This document shows, piece after piece, positions 35,535-45,589 of a stretch of DNA of 64,000 nucleotides (positions are counted from its first letter, which is position 1; each line of letters starts with the position of its first letter). The stretch comes from Bradyrhizobium rifense. GTDB lineage: Bacteria > Pseudomonadota > Alphaproteobacteria > Rhizobiales > Xanthobacteraceae. A program made the position numbers and the translations under genes. The notes under the pieces are model-generated. The model was not told where the DNA came from and ran no database searches. It saw nothing but the letters and a program-made list of their open reading frames with translations. The stretch covers positions 62,001 to 126,000 of the forward strand of contig NZ_VSSS01000038.1 in NCBI RefSeq assembly GCF_008123425.1, given 5' to 3'.

Positions 35535-36320
35535 CTAGTTGCACCGAGCGTTCTCAGATCGAGGATCTTTGGCACAGGCGCAGATCAGCGAGGTGCCGTA
35601 CACATTCTTCGGCAAAAATTGGCTTTCCACCCGAAGCACAATTCCCAATAGTCGATGCAACCGGGGCGCCTTGGGCGCGCGAAACGCAGTCCCGCGTTTC
35701 ATGCCTAGCTTCTTCAGTAATAGCGTCGGCAAATACAAGCCATGAAAAACGTAACTGTAGGATTTGATCGAAAGCCGCGACCGAAGGGCCAACTTTCGAA
35801 GCTCAGTAACATCGTAGCGTAGGAAATGGCGGTAATGTTCATCAAAGTTCGACCACAGCTCTTGGCGCGCCGGCAGTGCGATGATCAGCAAACGCAGCGC
35901 CGGAAAAGCACGAACAACTCTATCCAGAAATGTGACCGGCTGCTCGATGTGCTCAAGGACGTCCAAGAGCAGAACCGTGGTGACTCGTTCGCGCAGTTCC
36001 TTATCGATTTCGGCGAAATCAGTTTTCGGAAACACAAACGGTCTCGCCTCCTCGTGGAGCCATGGATCGCCCAGATCGCAGCCGTACGCGTCGAACCCGG
36101 CTTTCCGCAAGACGCTAACGTAATGGCCCCGAGCCGCGCCGATTTCGAGCAGTGTATCACCTACGCCACAAAACGCGTGGACATAGCTCTTCACAATCGC
36201 AGTCCGAGCGCGATGCCAGTAATGTCCCTCATAACCGAGTGGAAAGAGTTCATCGAACTCGTTGCCCGAAAATTCGCTACCCGCTTGGCGATCGTCGGAG
36301 GCGCTCACTTCATTAATCAT
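35535..36320 (-). CDS. SAM-dependent methyltransferase (Methyltransf_23 type)
   Basis: 261 residues. Motif I is LLEIGAARGHYVSV (about 57-70), the acidic end of beta-2 is GCDLGD, and the post-motif VLLLDVLEHIEQP is the typical class I bidding site with the DVLEH signature of this family. HYRHFLRYDVTELRKLA fits the C-terminal part. Many such enzymes modify glycans or lipids, but the substrate is not apparent. Neighbours are IS debris, so operon context gives no help; the polytopic protein at 38324 may be a functional relative. Confidence 0.85.
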   Translation of the reverse strand: MINEVSASDDRQAGSEFSGNEFDELFPLGYEGHYWHRARTAIVKSYVHAFCGVGDTLLEIGAARGHYVSVLRKAGFDAYGCDLGDPWLHEEARPFVFPKTDFAEIDKELRERVTTVLLLDVLEHIEQPVTFLDRVVRAFPALRLLIIALPARQELWSNFDEHYRHFLRYDVTELRKLALRSRLSIKSYSYVFHGLYLPTLLLKKLGMKRGTAFRAPKAPRLHRLLGIVLRVESQFLPKNVYGTSLICACAKDPRSENARCN

Positions 36321-36429
36321 TGGAGACCTGCATAGCTCATAATGTGCTCGGAAGGCATAAATCCCGATTAGGAAATAGTAAAGACGGCGATCCCTATCAC
36401 GCTTGAGGGGTTAAAGTTTGAAATCCGAC

Positions 36430-38060
36430 CTTGGGCGCTTCTCTGAGCATTTGCCGCCCCAACGGAAATCTCTCGGTTTGCGACTTACAGCTGTCGATCG
36501 TCATGGCTTGTGCAACGAAGTCTTCGGGCTAGCGCTCAGCCTGACGGTTCAACGGCTGACGCTAGCCGACCTTCTCGTACAGAATCATCGCGAGCAGGCT
36601 TGCCCCCAGCCCCGCGCAATCACATGGAACAGCGCCTGCGCTTGGCTGATATCTCGCAATCCCGCCAGGCTAACTTTTCGCGTACGGTTTCGACCAACTT
36701 GACGCGGGATCGCCTCCGGGATCCGGGTCACGTGTTCGCCAAGGTTGCGCAGCCGCGTGCGGCCACAGCAGCCACAAACCGTCGTCGGATCGATCACCAC
36801 CCGCTCGCGTGGGAGATGCTCGGGGAACGTCTGGCGCTCGGCGCGCTTGCGTATAAAACCCGTACCGTCGTCATCCCCGTTACAGCTCGTTCCGGCGCCA
36901 GCTCGCCTTCGGTGGCATCGGCTTCCAGCTCTTCGAACGTCAGCACCAATTGGTCGATCAGCCGCGATGATTGCTCTGACCGTTGTCCGTAGATCTGACG
37001 CTTAACCTTGGCGACCGCAGCCTCCGCTGGGCTATCAGCGCGCCGCCTTCCGAGGTTTTCGCGCAGGCAACTGCGAGTTCCGCTACGGCCTCTAACGCCT
37101 TCGCGCGCTCGGCCGCCAACGCCTCTTTCAGAGCCGCAGTGTCATCCGGAACAGCCTAGCGATCAGCATCCAGCAACGCTATAAATCACAGATTGGGGGC
37201 GTTGTGACTCCTCAAAATACCAGCAGCCGCAGATTTCTTCTGCTTAAGGGGCGCTCTGCGGCGTCCAGCTTAGTTGTGGGTTCCTCCAGTCAATTCCTTC
37301 CAGCATATATGTCCTTTGCGCCGACCAGATTGACACCGCACCAACGGATGCTGAGGGCCAGATGAACTTGCCGCGGTCCAGGCGTTTGGCATAGCGCGAC
37401 ATGCCTAGCGCGTAATGCCATAAAGTCTTGAACAGATCGCCGCGGCGACTACGGAAGAGAAATCGCCGGCATGAGAATCGCGCTTCAAGTTCTTCTGAAC
37501 CGTCAGGGACAGACCTTGGATGCTGACGCGCACGTCGGTGTGGCCGGTGGCGATCCAGACCCTGACGCCGCTCGGGATCGGGATCATCTATAGCGCGACA
37601 ATCTGGATGGGAAGCACTTCTATCCTGATTGCCGCGCCGCAAGCATCGCCGCCCCCGAAGTTCAAGCACCGCTGCAGTGCCTCGGCGTCAACATCCCGGT
37701 CAACGCGAATGCGACAGCCGCCGCCAAGATCAATCTCGATTATTCCGAGTCTTGCGCGCTGCGCAGGGGGCGACGACGTTGGCTGCGGTGTGCACGTCGA
37801 AGCCAGAGCAGGCGTAAAGGCGATCTCCACAGGAACAAGCGCCGGCACGGCATCCCCGCTCAGCCGGTCCTCGCGGCGACCGGCGCCACGTGACAATTGG
37901 CTCGCAGACAGCCCGTTCCGACGAGCCGTGACTGACACCGATCGTGGTCCGCCATAGCTCTCGGCAACCACCTGGTGCTTCTCTTCCAATGTCCAACGGC
38001 GTCGGGCGCCGTAGAGACAACTTCCACTCGGGAGACCTTTGAACTGATCGGCGCGCCTCC
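36430..38060 (-). mobile_element. IS66-family element, degenerate
   Basis: On the minus strand, tnpA appears as RRRWTLEEKHQVVAESYGGP, then SVTARRNGLSASQL and EIDLGGGCRIRVDRDVDAEA (about 37640-38010). tnpB appears as MIPIPSGVRVWIATGHTD followed by broken segments (37244-37587). tnpC appears as VVIDPTTVCGCCGRTRLRNL and FHVIARGW (36585-36800). Frameshifts occur in all three, and the C-terminal part of tnpC is missing. Confidence 0.85.
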
Positions 38061-38323
38061 GCGGGGCGCCTGGGTAACGGACGCCGAAGTTTGTGGCAAG
38101 GATCGGTTCGACTGAGCCGCAGGTGCGCGCAACGATATCGATCGACCGCATGGCCAAGGTCGTGATCATCTGCTCTTCATCGAATGGGACGTCCTGCCTA
38201 ATCCCGATCGTGTGACTAACCCTACCAATTCATGGAGGAGATTTCGGGGCTCGGGTCAGTTAGAGCATTCTAGGATGATGTTCATCGGAACGAGTCTCCT
38301 CTACGAGTTGGCAGGAACGCCCC

Positions 38324-40147
38324 ATGCGACCACATAACAACTTTGCCAGCGGAAGGATGTCGTCTGTCTTGCTGGATGGGACTTTAATAGCTCTGTCCTC
38401 CGTAACTACAGCAATCCTTTTCGTTTGGTTGCTATACTACAGCAGTTATGGTCTCAACCCGAGCGACGAAGGGTTTTGGCTCAACTCCATGGCGGATCCA
38501 TTCGCATACTCAATCAAAATTCCGCCGAATTTTTTTGGCTTTGTCTATCACTGGCCATACAAGTGGGCGGGCGGCGACATTGCAGTGCTTCGCATCGCGA
38601 ACGTCACGCTTACAATGGCGCTAGCGTGGCTTCTCAGCTTCCTGACGGTCCGTCATCTTTGGATGGTGGGCTGGCCGCATGCAGTCGCGTTATCGGCAGG
38701 GATCGCCAGCCTTGCATTAGTCGCCTTTTACTGGGGGGCGCTCACGCCTAACTATTACACCCTGAACCTTCAATCGGCCTTGATGGTGATGATCGGTTTG
38801 CTCCTAGGCGATCGGCCAGGGCGCATATGCCGAGCCTTGGGCTGGATACTAGTCGGCCTTGGCGGCTGGTGTTCCTTCATGGCTAGGCCGGCCACCGCTG
38901 CGGCCCTTGCCCTCGTCGTTATGATCTATGTCGTTACTTTGCGCCGAAAGTCGCTGCTGTCCATGTTTGGCGCAGCGCTGATCGCTCTCGCACTACTGAT
39001 GACTATCGCCCAATTCATCGGTGGTGGCATCACTGGGCTGGTGAGCCAACTGGTCGACGGCACTGAGGGGATAACCCTGCTCGATGGAGGACACAAGGTA
39101 TCTCACATTCTCCGGATCGACTGGCTCCAAACAAGTCGTTACCAGCTCGCGATCGCGATGCTAGTGGCAACAGCTCTTCTGCTCAGCATTTTCATGGGGT
39201 CTAAGCACAAGTTACTCACATCGCTGAGTCTCGCTGCGGTTTTGATCGTAACAATAGCGATTGCGCTGCTGGGGCCCGATCCCATTAGCATCAAGCTGCC
39301 GACACTGTTCCTGGTCCCAGTATTCGCGTGCGTTGGTGCGTTGTTCTATCGTGAGGGAATGGTCCTGCGAACCCAGACTCCCACCAGCATCGGCTTAGCG
39401 CTAAGTTTTTTGGTCCTTCCACATATGCTCGCACTGAGCTCTAGGGTCGATTACTGGATCGTTGGTTCGGATGCCTGCTTGTTCTGGATGCTCGCCGCCG
39501 TTAGCTTCCTAAGCCCTCTTGCGGGACACGGACGCAGCCTTGCGACCCTACTGCCCCTGGCGGTGTTGGCACAGCTGCTCACTGCATCAGTGCTCAATAT
39601 CTACATGCTTGAGCCGTGGCGCCAGATGAAAGATCTGCGTGCTTATACCGCCGTCACATCCGTGCCGGGTGGCGGAAGATTGGTGCTCTCGCAGCCCTTC
39701 CACGACTATCTGGTCACGGCCAGAGCCCAGGCTCGTGCGGCCGGCCTTGAAGGCAGTACCGGGGTGGTTGATCTGTCCAACGCGCCGACCCTGCTGTATA
39801 TCCTTGAAACACGGGCGCTCGGTTTACCTTGGCTATTCGGGGGATATCCCGGCAGTGATGCAGTCGCGGTGAAGGCACTCGGACTTGAGAACTGCGCCGA
39901 TCTGGCCAAAGCGTGGGTGCTGATCGCGCCGGAGGGCCCGCGTCATCTTGATGAATCCGGTGTCATGGCCTCATTTGGAGCCAGGCAGGCGGACTACGTC
40001 GCCGCCGCTACTTTCGAAGCCCCTATCATTGACGGGTACTATCCGAATGCCCACAGCCAGTTTTTGTTGAAGCCTGTACGCCCCGCGGGGTTGGCGGAGC
40101 AATCCTGCCGCGAAGCAAGGCGACAGCGGCCGGATAGCCAGCAATAG
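38324..40147 (+). CDS. Polytopic membrane protein, possible GT-C-type glycosyltransferase
   Basis: 607 residues with about 10-12 hydrophobic segments in the first 430 residues and a soluble C-terminal domain of about 170. The start (NPSDEGFWLNSMADPF) in the first loop after TM1, with an acidic Asp-Glu pair, recalls the catalytic Asp/Glu in GT-C glycosyltransferases (ArnT/PMT fold), as does the SFMARPATAAAL segment. The C-terminal part contains YAVTSVPGGGRLVLSQPFHD-like turns. No family is assigned with certainty. It would act in the inner membrane, possibly transferring sugars from polyprenyl-phosphate donors. It has flanking IS66 debris on both sides and looks intact. Confidence 0.6.
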   Translation: MRPHNNFASGRMSSVLLDGTLIALSSVTTAILFVWLLYYSSYGLNPSDEGFWLNSMADPFAYSIKIPPNFFGFVYHWPYKWAGGDIAVLRIANVTLTMALAWLLSFLTVRHLWMVGWPHAVALSAGIASLALVAFYWGALTPNYYTLNLQSALMVMIGLLLGDRPGRICRALGWILVGLGGWCSFMARPATAAALALVVMIYVVTLRRKSLLSMFGAALIALALLMTIAQFIGGGITGLVSQLVDGTEGITLLDGGHKVSHILRIDWLQTSRYQLAIAMLVATALLLSIFMGSKHKLLTSLSLAAVLIVTIAIALLGPDPISIKLPTLFLVPVFACVGALFYREGMVLRTQTPTSIGLALSFLVLPHMLALSSRVDYWIVGSDACLFWMLAAVSFLSPLAGHGRSLATLLPLAVLAQLLTASVLNIYMLEPWRQMKDLRAYTAVTSVPGGGRLVLSQPFHDYLVTARAQARAAGLEGSTGVVDLSNAPTLLYILETRALGLPWLFGGYPGSDAVAVKALGLENCADLAKAWVLIAPEGPRHLDESGVMASFGARQADYVAAATFEAPIIDGYYPNAHSQFLLKPVRPAGLAEQSCREARRQRPDSQQ

Positions 40148-40369
40148 AGCATCCTGAAAGATGTGATCTTCGTAACCGTGAAACCGGAATCGTCAAGAAT
40201 GATCTTGCCCAACCACTCTGCGGCACATCCTCAAGATCTTTTAAATTTATGGCATCAGCGATTTCATCTTCTGAACCGCCCCGGGTTTGCCGGAGGCCCC
40301 AACTCCTGAGAGGATGGAGCTATGACAAGCAAGACACGGACGAATTTTACCCGAGGTCTGGACCCGAGC
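40148..40369. other. No supported gene
   Basis: Short gap after the membrane protein; no terminator recognised. Confidence 0.4.
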
Positions 40370-40840
40370 GGTCGGAAGGTTCCAGCTCCTCGAACGTCAG
40401 CGCCAACTGCTCAATCAGGCGGCCGAACGCTCCGACCGTTGGCCATAGATTTGATGCTTCAGCTTGGCGATCTGCAGCTGCTACTGGGCGATCAGCGCTT
40501 CGTCTTCCGACGCTTTCGCGCGGGCGACCGCAAGTCAGCCGTGATCTCCAAACCCTTGGCGCGCTCGGCTGCCAGCGCCTCCTTCAGGGCCGCAATGCCA
40601 TCCGGAACAGCGTCGCGGTCGGCATCCATGCGACGCAGTGAATCACAGATTAGACGCGATATGACTCCCCAAAATTGCAGCAACCGCAGATTTCTCCGCT
40701 CAGCCCGCGCTCTGCGGTCGCCAACTCAGTTGCAGATTCCGCTAGTCGATTCCTTCCAGCGAGGGAATTGAGGCTGCCAACACATCCGGGCCAACCGTAT
40801 CGATGCAGCCGTTGCCGATGCATTCCTAACTGCACTCGCA
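40370..40840 (-). pseudogene. IS66 tnpB/tnpC junction remnant
   Basis: The minus strand reads MDADRDAVPDGIAALKEALA and AERAKGLEITADL, the N-terminus of an IS66 TnpC. Just upstream is the worn end of tnpB. It matches the family of the degenerate element at 36430-38060. Confidence 0.75.
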
Positions 40841-40967
40841 GTGCGTTGTGGCTAGGGGACGCGCCCGACGACTAGGCGCGTCCCAAGTGGCGCCGGCCGA
40901 ACTCGATGCCTTGTCGCACTCCCGCCGGGTTCAGCAGCCGATGAACAACGCGTTACGTTCAAGCGCA

Positions 40968-41158
40968 GCGAGAGCTCGAGCGCAAGCGGTACACGGCGGC
41001 GCTCGCCGAACGGCAGTTCAACCGAGCTGATCCAGACAATTGCCTGGTCGCCTCAGAACTCGAGCGCCGATGGGAAGCGGCTCTAACCGACGTGCGCGCC
41101 GCCGACGAGTCGCTTGCCCGATAGACTCCCTTCAAAGCCATCACACAAGTGGCCATAA
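40968..41158 (+). pseudogene. Serine recombinase remnant, coiled-coil part
   Basis: Reads ELERKRYTAALAERQFNRAD and NCLVASELERRWEAALTDVR, homologous in pattern to the coiled coil of the recombinase at 31957 (YEAERARRQYDAVEPENRLV). It ends with a stop and is split from 43635-43839 by the IS66 insertion. Confidence 0.7.
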
Positions 41159-41238
41159 GTAAGCGCTGTTCAGCGGCCACCTACCGGATGACGGGGTGAT
41201 CTGCGAGTCTGCGGTTTGTTCGGACCGTTAGGCTTAGA

Positions 41239-41667
41239 ATGGACACAGTGCATAGTGCTATCGCGGAGCCGGTGCGGCGGCTTGAGGTCTTCACCGGAGC
41301 CGGTCGTCGGCGGAAGTGGAGCGACGAGGACAAGGCGCGGATCGTCGCGGAGATCGTGGCGAGTGGCGACTCGGTGTGTTCCGTGGCCCGACGGCATGGA
41401 TTGTCGCCGCAGCAGTTGTTTGGTTGGCGCCGCCAGTTGCGAGAAGCAGCAGGCGGTCATTCCGAAGCGGACAAAGTCCAGTTTGTGCCAGCGGTGGTGG
41501 AGGCCGTGGTACCGGCGCCGGCTGCTCACCAGGAGCGCAAAGTGGTGCGCAAGGCAGATAGCGGGATCATCGAGATCGAAGTCAACGGCATCACGATCCG
41601 GGCCGGTCGTGGTGCGGACCCAAGGATGATTGCGTCGATCGTCCAGGCGCTGAAGGCGAGCCGGTGA
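41239..41667 (+). CDS. tnpA: IS66 TnpA (OrfA)
   Basis: 142 residues. Helix-turn-helix region RRRKWSDEDKARIVAEIVAS, then VARRHGLSPQQLFGWRRQLR, is the usual IS66 OrfA DNA-binding start; GIIEIEVNGITIRAGRGADP is the conserved C-terminal part. The stop overlaps the tnpB start by four bases (ATGA/GTGA-type coupling). TnpA with TnpB is needed for IS66 transposition although neither is the catalytic enzyme. Confidence 0.93.
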   Translation: MDTVHSAIAEPVRRLEVFTGAGRRRKWSDEDKARIVAEIVASGDSVCSVARRHGLSPQQLFGWRRQLREAAGGHSEADKVQFVPAVVEAVVPAPAAHQERKVVRKADSGIIEIEVNGITIRAGRGADPRMIASIVQALKASR

Positions 41668-42020
41668 TCGGTCCGTCGGGTGCGGTCCGGGTGATGGTGG
41701 CGACCAAACCGGTAGACTTCCGCAAGGGAATGGAGGGGCTTGCTACCCTGGTGCGCGAGAGTATGGGGGCTGACCCATTCTCAGGAGCTGTCTATGTGTT
41801 CAGGGCCAAGCGGGCGGACCGGATCAAGCTGGTGTTCTGGGACGGAACGGGTTTGTGTCTGTTCGCCAAGAGGCTCGAGGATGGGATCTTCCGCTGGCCG
41901 AAGATCGAGGACGGTGTGATGCGTCTGTCGGCGGCGCAATTGTCGGCGCTGCTGGAGGGGCTCGACTGGCGGCTTGTGCACGAGGCACGGGAAACGTCGA
42001 AGCCAACGCAGGCCGGATAG
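41664..42020 (+). CDS. tnpB: IS66 TnpB (OrfB)
   Basis: 118 residues with the family signature VMVATKPVDFRKGMEGLA near the N-terminus and KLVFWDGTGLCLFAKRLE in the middle, ending in the LEGLDWRLVHEA stretch. It overlaps the end of tnpA, indicating coupled translation, and is about 80 bases before tnpC. It is intact and of the normal length (about 115 residues). Confidence 0.95.
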   Translation: MIGPSGAVRVMVATKPVDFRKGMEGLATLVRESMGADPFSGAVYVFRAKRADRIKLVFWDGTGLCLFAKRLEDGIFRWPKIEDGVMRLSAAQLSALLEGLDWRLVHEARETSKPTQAG

Positions 42021-42100
42021 CTGTTGGCGGCGCTGCGGCGAAGTGAATCAGGAGCGTCGGACGCGTCGCCCGATGGCGGCGAATATGCTCTGATTTGGGT

Positions 42101-43621
42101 GTGAGCGACGCCCTGCCTGACGATCCCGAGACGCTGAAAGCGATGCTGCTCGCCGAGCGGTGCGAGAGCGAGCGGCTGCGTCAGATCATCAAGGAATTGC
42201 AGCGGCATCGGTTTGGCCGGCGGGCAGAGACGCTGCCTGAAGATCAGATGCTGCTGGGCCTGGAAGACGTCGAGCAAATGGCAGCGTACAGTGAGACGGC
42301 GCAGGACGTCAGCGCACCTGAAGGCCGTGAGGCGCGGGCTCGCAAGCGCCGCGGCAACCGTGGTGCCTTGCCGACGCACCTGCCGCGGATCGAGGTCGTC
42401 GTCGACATCGAGGACAAGACCTGTCCCTGTTGCCAGGGCGAGTTGCACCGGATCGGCGAGGATAGGAGCGAGCGGCTGGACCTGGTCCCGGCGCAGTTCC
42501 GGATCCTCGTGACCCGGCGTCCCAAATACGCCTGCCGGGCTTGCGAGGACGGCATCATGCAGGCGCCGGCCCCGGCCCGGCTGATCGAGGGCGGATTACC
42601 GACCGAGGCCACCGTCGCCCAGGTCCTGGTCTCCAAATATGCCGATCACCTGCCGCTCTACCGGCAGGCCCAGATTTACGCCCGCCAGGGCATTGAGCTC
42701 GATCGTTCGACGTTGGCGGACTGGGTGGGACAAGCTGCCTTCCACCTGCGTCCGTTGCATGAGCGCCTCCTCGGCAAGCTCAGGCAACGGCCAAAGCTGT
42801 TTGCCGATGAAACGACGATGCCGGTGCTCGATCCCGGCCGCGGGCGCACCAAGACCGGTCAGCTCTGGGCCTATGCGGCGGACGACCGGCCATGGGGCGG
42901 CGCCGATCCGCCGAGCGTCGCCTATGTCTATGCGCCCGATCGCAAAGCCGACCGACCAATCGCCCATCTGGCAGGCTTCAAGGGGATCCTGCAGGTCGAT
43001 GGCTATGCCGGCTATGGCAAGCTCGCCGAGCGTGGCGAGGTTCAGCTTGCATTCTGCTGGTCGCATATGCGGCGTAACTTCTACGAACTTGCCACACCCG
43101 GTCCCGCGCCCATCGCAAGCGAGGCGCTTCAGCACATCGCCGAGTTCTACGCGATCGAGAAGGACATCCGTGGCCGCAGCGCCGCGGAGCGCCGCCTCGT
43201 CCGGCAGCAGAAGGGCCGGCCGCTGGCGGAACGCTTCGAACGGTGGCTCCGCGCAAAGCTCGCGTTGATCAGCCAAAAGGGCAAGCTGGCCGATGCCATC
43301 CGTTATGCGCTCTCACGTTGGGAGGGGCTGACGCGCTTCATCGATGATGGCCGCATCGAGCTCGACAACAACGCGGTCGAGCGATCAATCCGCCCGATTA
43401 CGCTCAACCGGAAGAATGCGCTGTTCGCAGGCTCCGACGGCGGCGCCGAGCACTGGGCCATCATCGCCTCTCTGGTCGAAACCTGTAAGCTGAATGACGT
43501 CGATCCGCTTGCCTATCTGACCGATGCCTTCACCAGGATCGTCAACGGCCATCCAAACAGCAACATCGATGAGCTGCTTCCGTGGGCCTATTGCCGTCAC
43601 GACCTCAAAGCCGTGGCCTGA
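42101..43621 (+). CDS. tnpC: IS66 transposase TnpC
   Basis: 506 residues from a GTG at 42101 (a TTG two codons earlier is possible). It begins SDALPDDPETLKAMLLAERC with a leucine-rich helix, has a zinc-finger-like CPCCQGELHRIGEDRSERLD, the DDE core with FADETTMPVLDPGRG and QVDGYAGYGKL and CWSHMRRNFYEL, and the late Glu in LDNNAVERSIRPITLNRKN. The C-terminus is HDLKAVA after the DELLPWAY motif. It is full length with no frameshift, so the element may still be active. Confidence 0.95.
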   Translation: MSDALPDDPETLKAMLLAERCESERLRQIIKELQRHRFGRRAETLPEDQMLLGLEDVEQMAAYSETAQDVSAPEGREARARKRRGNRGALPTHLPRIEVVVDIEDKTCPCCQGELHRIGEDRSERLDLVPAQFRILVTRRPKYACRACEDGIMQAPAPARLIEGGLPTEATVAQVLVSKYADHLPLYRQAQIYARQGIELDRSTLADWVGQAAFHLRPLHERLLGKLRQRPKLFADETTMPVLDPGRGRTKTGQLWAYAADDRPWGGADPPSVAYVYAPDRKADRPIAHLAGFKGILQVDGYAGYGKLAERGEVQLAFCWSHMRRNFYELATPGPAPIASEALQHIAEFYAIEKDIRGRSAAERRLVRQQKGRPLAERFERWLRAKLALISQKGKLADAIRYALSRWEGLTRFIDDGRIELDNNAVERSIRPITLNRKNALFAGSDGGAEHWAIIASLVETCKLNDVDPLAYLTDAFTRIVNGHPNSNIDELLPWAYCRHDLKAVA

Positions 43622-43634
43622 GAACGACGCTTAC

Positions 43635-43839
43635 GGCCATAAGCAAGGAGCTCGATAACAAGGTCATCAGCCTCACCGGCCGCTTGCCGCAGATATGGGC
43701 TGACGAGACTATCTCGGATGCGCGTCGCAAGGCGTTGTTGCGATACCTTATCGAAAAGGTCGCGCTCGACCGCGGTGAGCACGACTTGGCCCTGGCCAGG
43801 ATCGTCTGGCGAGGAGGCGCCGTGACGGAGCTCAAGTGA
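43635..43839 (+). pseudogene. Serine recombinase remnant, C-terminal part
   Basis: Reads SKELDNKVISLTGRLPQIWA and ARRKALLRYLIEKVALDRGE, matching the region RIWNAATTSAADRKRILRFV of the recombinase at 31957. It is the continuation of the piece at 40968-41158, separated by the IS66 element whose target duplication is GGCCATAA. Confidence 0.7.
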
Positions 43840-44006
43840 GGCTGAGCGTCAACTCCATCACCAGATTGACGCGAGGCATAGAGATGCGGGCGCGCCTGTT
43901 GGCGCTTGTCCTACACACTCTCTTTGCTCGCGATAGTCCAGCACGCTTCAACTGCAATGCGCGATTCCATGTTGAGGATTCAAGAAGATCTCGGCATCGG
44001 GCTAGA

Positions 44007-45389
44007 CTAAACAGTTGAAAGACCTCGCTGCCCTTTCGCGCCGAATGCTTGAGCCTCCTGCGCGAATTGGTTGAGCGGCCGCCTCAGCCCGAGGTCCTCC
44101 CTTAGAGTTTGTCCAGAGTACCGGGCTCTGAACTTTCCCCGTCGCCGCAGCTCGGGCACAACCAGCTCAACAAACTCTTTAAGCCCCTCAGGAACCGTCG
44201 CCGGCAAAACGTTGAAGCCGTCGGCCGCACGTTGCTCAAATGTATCCACCATTACATCGGCAATTTCCCCGGGGGTTCCCACTACCATCAAATGGCCTTT
44301 ACTATCAGATATTAGTTGAATCAGTTGTCTCCACGTGTACCTCCGGCGTACGGCGAAGTCGACGAGCAGCTTTTGCCGGCTTTGGATAGCATTTGTCTGG
44401 GGCAGGGCGTCTGGAACTAACGAGTCGAGATCCACTGTACGTAGATTGGTTACTGACCCCAACCAAAGGTCAGCCGCCCCGATCAGAACGTCTTCGTGCG
44501 TATACGATTGTAGTCTTTGAAGCTTCGCAATCGCATCTTCTTTTGTCCTGCCAATAACAGGAACAATTCCCGGCATAACCACAACCTGATCAGCCTGCCG
44601 ACCGCGTGCGCAAACGTTCTCCTTCAAACCTGCGTAGTAGCGCTTTCCGTTTTCTAACGAAGGCTCGGCGGTGAATACGACTTCCGCAAACTCTGCAGCG
44701 AATGCTAATCCAGCGTCGGATGCACCAGCCTGCACCAAGACAGGATAGCCCTGCGGCGGTCTTGAGCTATTTAGTGGCCCTTTTACTGAAAAGTGGTGCC
44801 CCCGATGGTTGAGTAAGTGCAGTTTCGTCGTGTCCGCGTAAACGCCGCTTTGCTTATCTCGAATAAATGCATTGTCTTGCCACGTATCCCAAAGCCCTTT
44901 GACAACTTCGACGAATTCCCTCGCACGACCGTAGCGCGCATCATGATCGGGAAGGGTCGCTTCACCAAAGTTTTTTGCCTCGGAATCCATTGCCGATGTA
45001 ACAATATTCCAAGCAGCGCGCCCACCTGACAAATGGTCGAGTGATGCGAACATCCGGGCGATATGGTAAGGTTCGTAGTACGTTGTCGTCGCTGTAGCAA
45101 CGAGGCCAATGTTCTTAGTCCTCGACGAAAGCGCCGACATCAGTGTAATTGGCTCGAATCCATCATTTCGGCTTACACGGGACATCGCCGGGAGATCATC
45201 TATTATGCTTTGATGGTCGGCGAGAAATACGAAGTGAAACGCCGCGCTTTCGGCGAGTGAAGCCAGGCTGGCAAAGTGATCGACATCAACTCCGCCCTTA
45301 ATTGGCACGTTCGGATCGCGCCACGCACCTTCGTGATATCCGGCTCGAGCCAGATATAGTCCGAGCTTCATTTCCTCATTGCGTCGCAT
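44007..45389 (-). CDS. FMN-dependent monooxygenase, NtaA/SnaA/DszA/SoxA family (LLM class)
   Basis: 460 residues from the ATG at 45389 (CGGAG about 10 bases upstream); a longer frame upstream has no supported start. It begins MKLGLYLARAGYHEGAWRDP, has the flavin-binding TIM-barrel features of this branch (FVFLADHQSIID, HIARMFASLDHLSGGRAAWN, PVLVQAGASDAGLAFAAEFA and YTHEDVLIGAADLWLGS). Members use FMNH2 from a separate reductase to oxidise nitrilotriacetate, EDTA, dibenzothiophene sulfone or similar. No reductase gene is adjacent. The substrate is not known. Confidence 0.9.
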   Translation of the reverse strand: MRRNEEMKLGLYLARAGYHEGAWRDPNVPIKGGVDVDHFASLASLAESAAFHFVFLADHQSIIDDLPAMSRVSRNDGFEPITLMSALSSRTKNIGLVATATTTYYEPYHIARMFASLDHLSGGRAAWNIVTSAMDSEAKNFGEATLPDHDARYGRAREFVEVVKGLWDTWQDNAFIRDKQSGVYADTTKLHLLNHRGHHFSVKGPLNSSRPPQGYPVLVQAGASDAGLAFAAEFAEVVFTAEPSLENGKRYYAGLKENVCARGRQADQVVVMPGIVPVIGRTKEDAIAKLQRLQSYTHEDVLIGAADLWLGSVTNLRTVDLDSLVPDALPQTNAIQSRQKLLVDFAVRRRYTWRQLIQLISDSKGHLMVVGTPGEIADVMVDTFEQRAADGFNVLPATVPEGLKEFVELVVPELRRRGKFRARYSGQTLREDLGLRRPLNQFAQEAQAFGAKGQRGLSTV

Positions 45390-45589
45390 CCAACATCTCC
45401 GTTTCAGAGGCGCATCCTCGCGCTCCACGTTCGGCCAACTTAGCCGACGTCGCGATATAGTACGACCTACTGGGCCTGGTAGTATTCTGTAAGCGTAGTG
45501 CCGCGGCCGTTCAGATTGTTTGTGCGCGGTCTTGGGAGCACCGTTAGAAGCGTCATCTTCTGCAAGGGTGCTCACAATGACGACCATTC

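Larger units (their letters stand above)
41159..43634 (+). mobile_element. Intact IS66-family insertion sequence
   Basis: 2476 bp with terminal repeats GTAAGCGCTGTTC (left) and complement of GTAAGCGTCGTTC (right), flanked by the 8-bp direct repeat GGCCATAA at 41151-41158 and 43635-43642, the size typical of IS66. It carries complete tnpA, tnpB and tnpC. Confidence 0.95.

Noticed and set aside
35528..35543. GGGCACACTAGTTGCA looks like a sigma-54 core
   Set aside because: It lies at the 3' end of a minus-strand gene, points toward no gene for 2.8 kb and has no upstream site.
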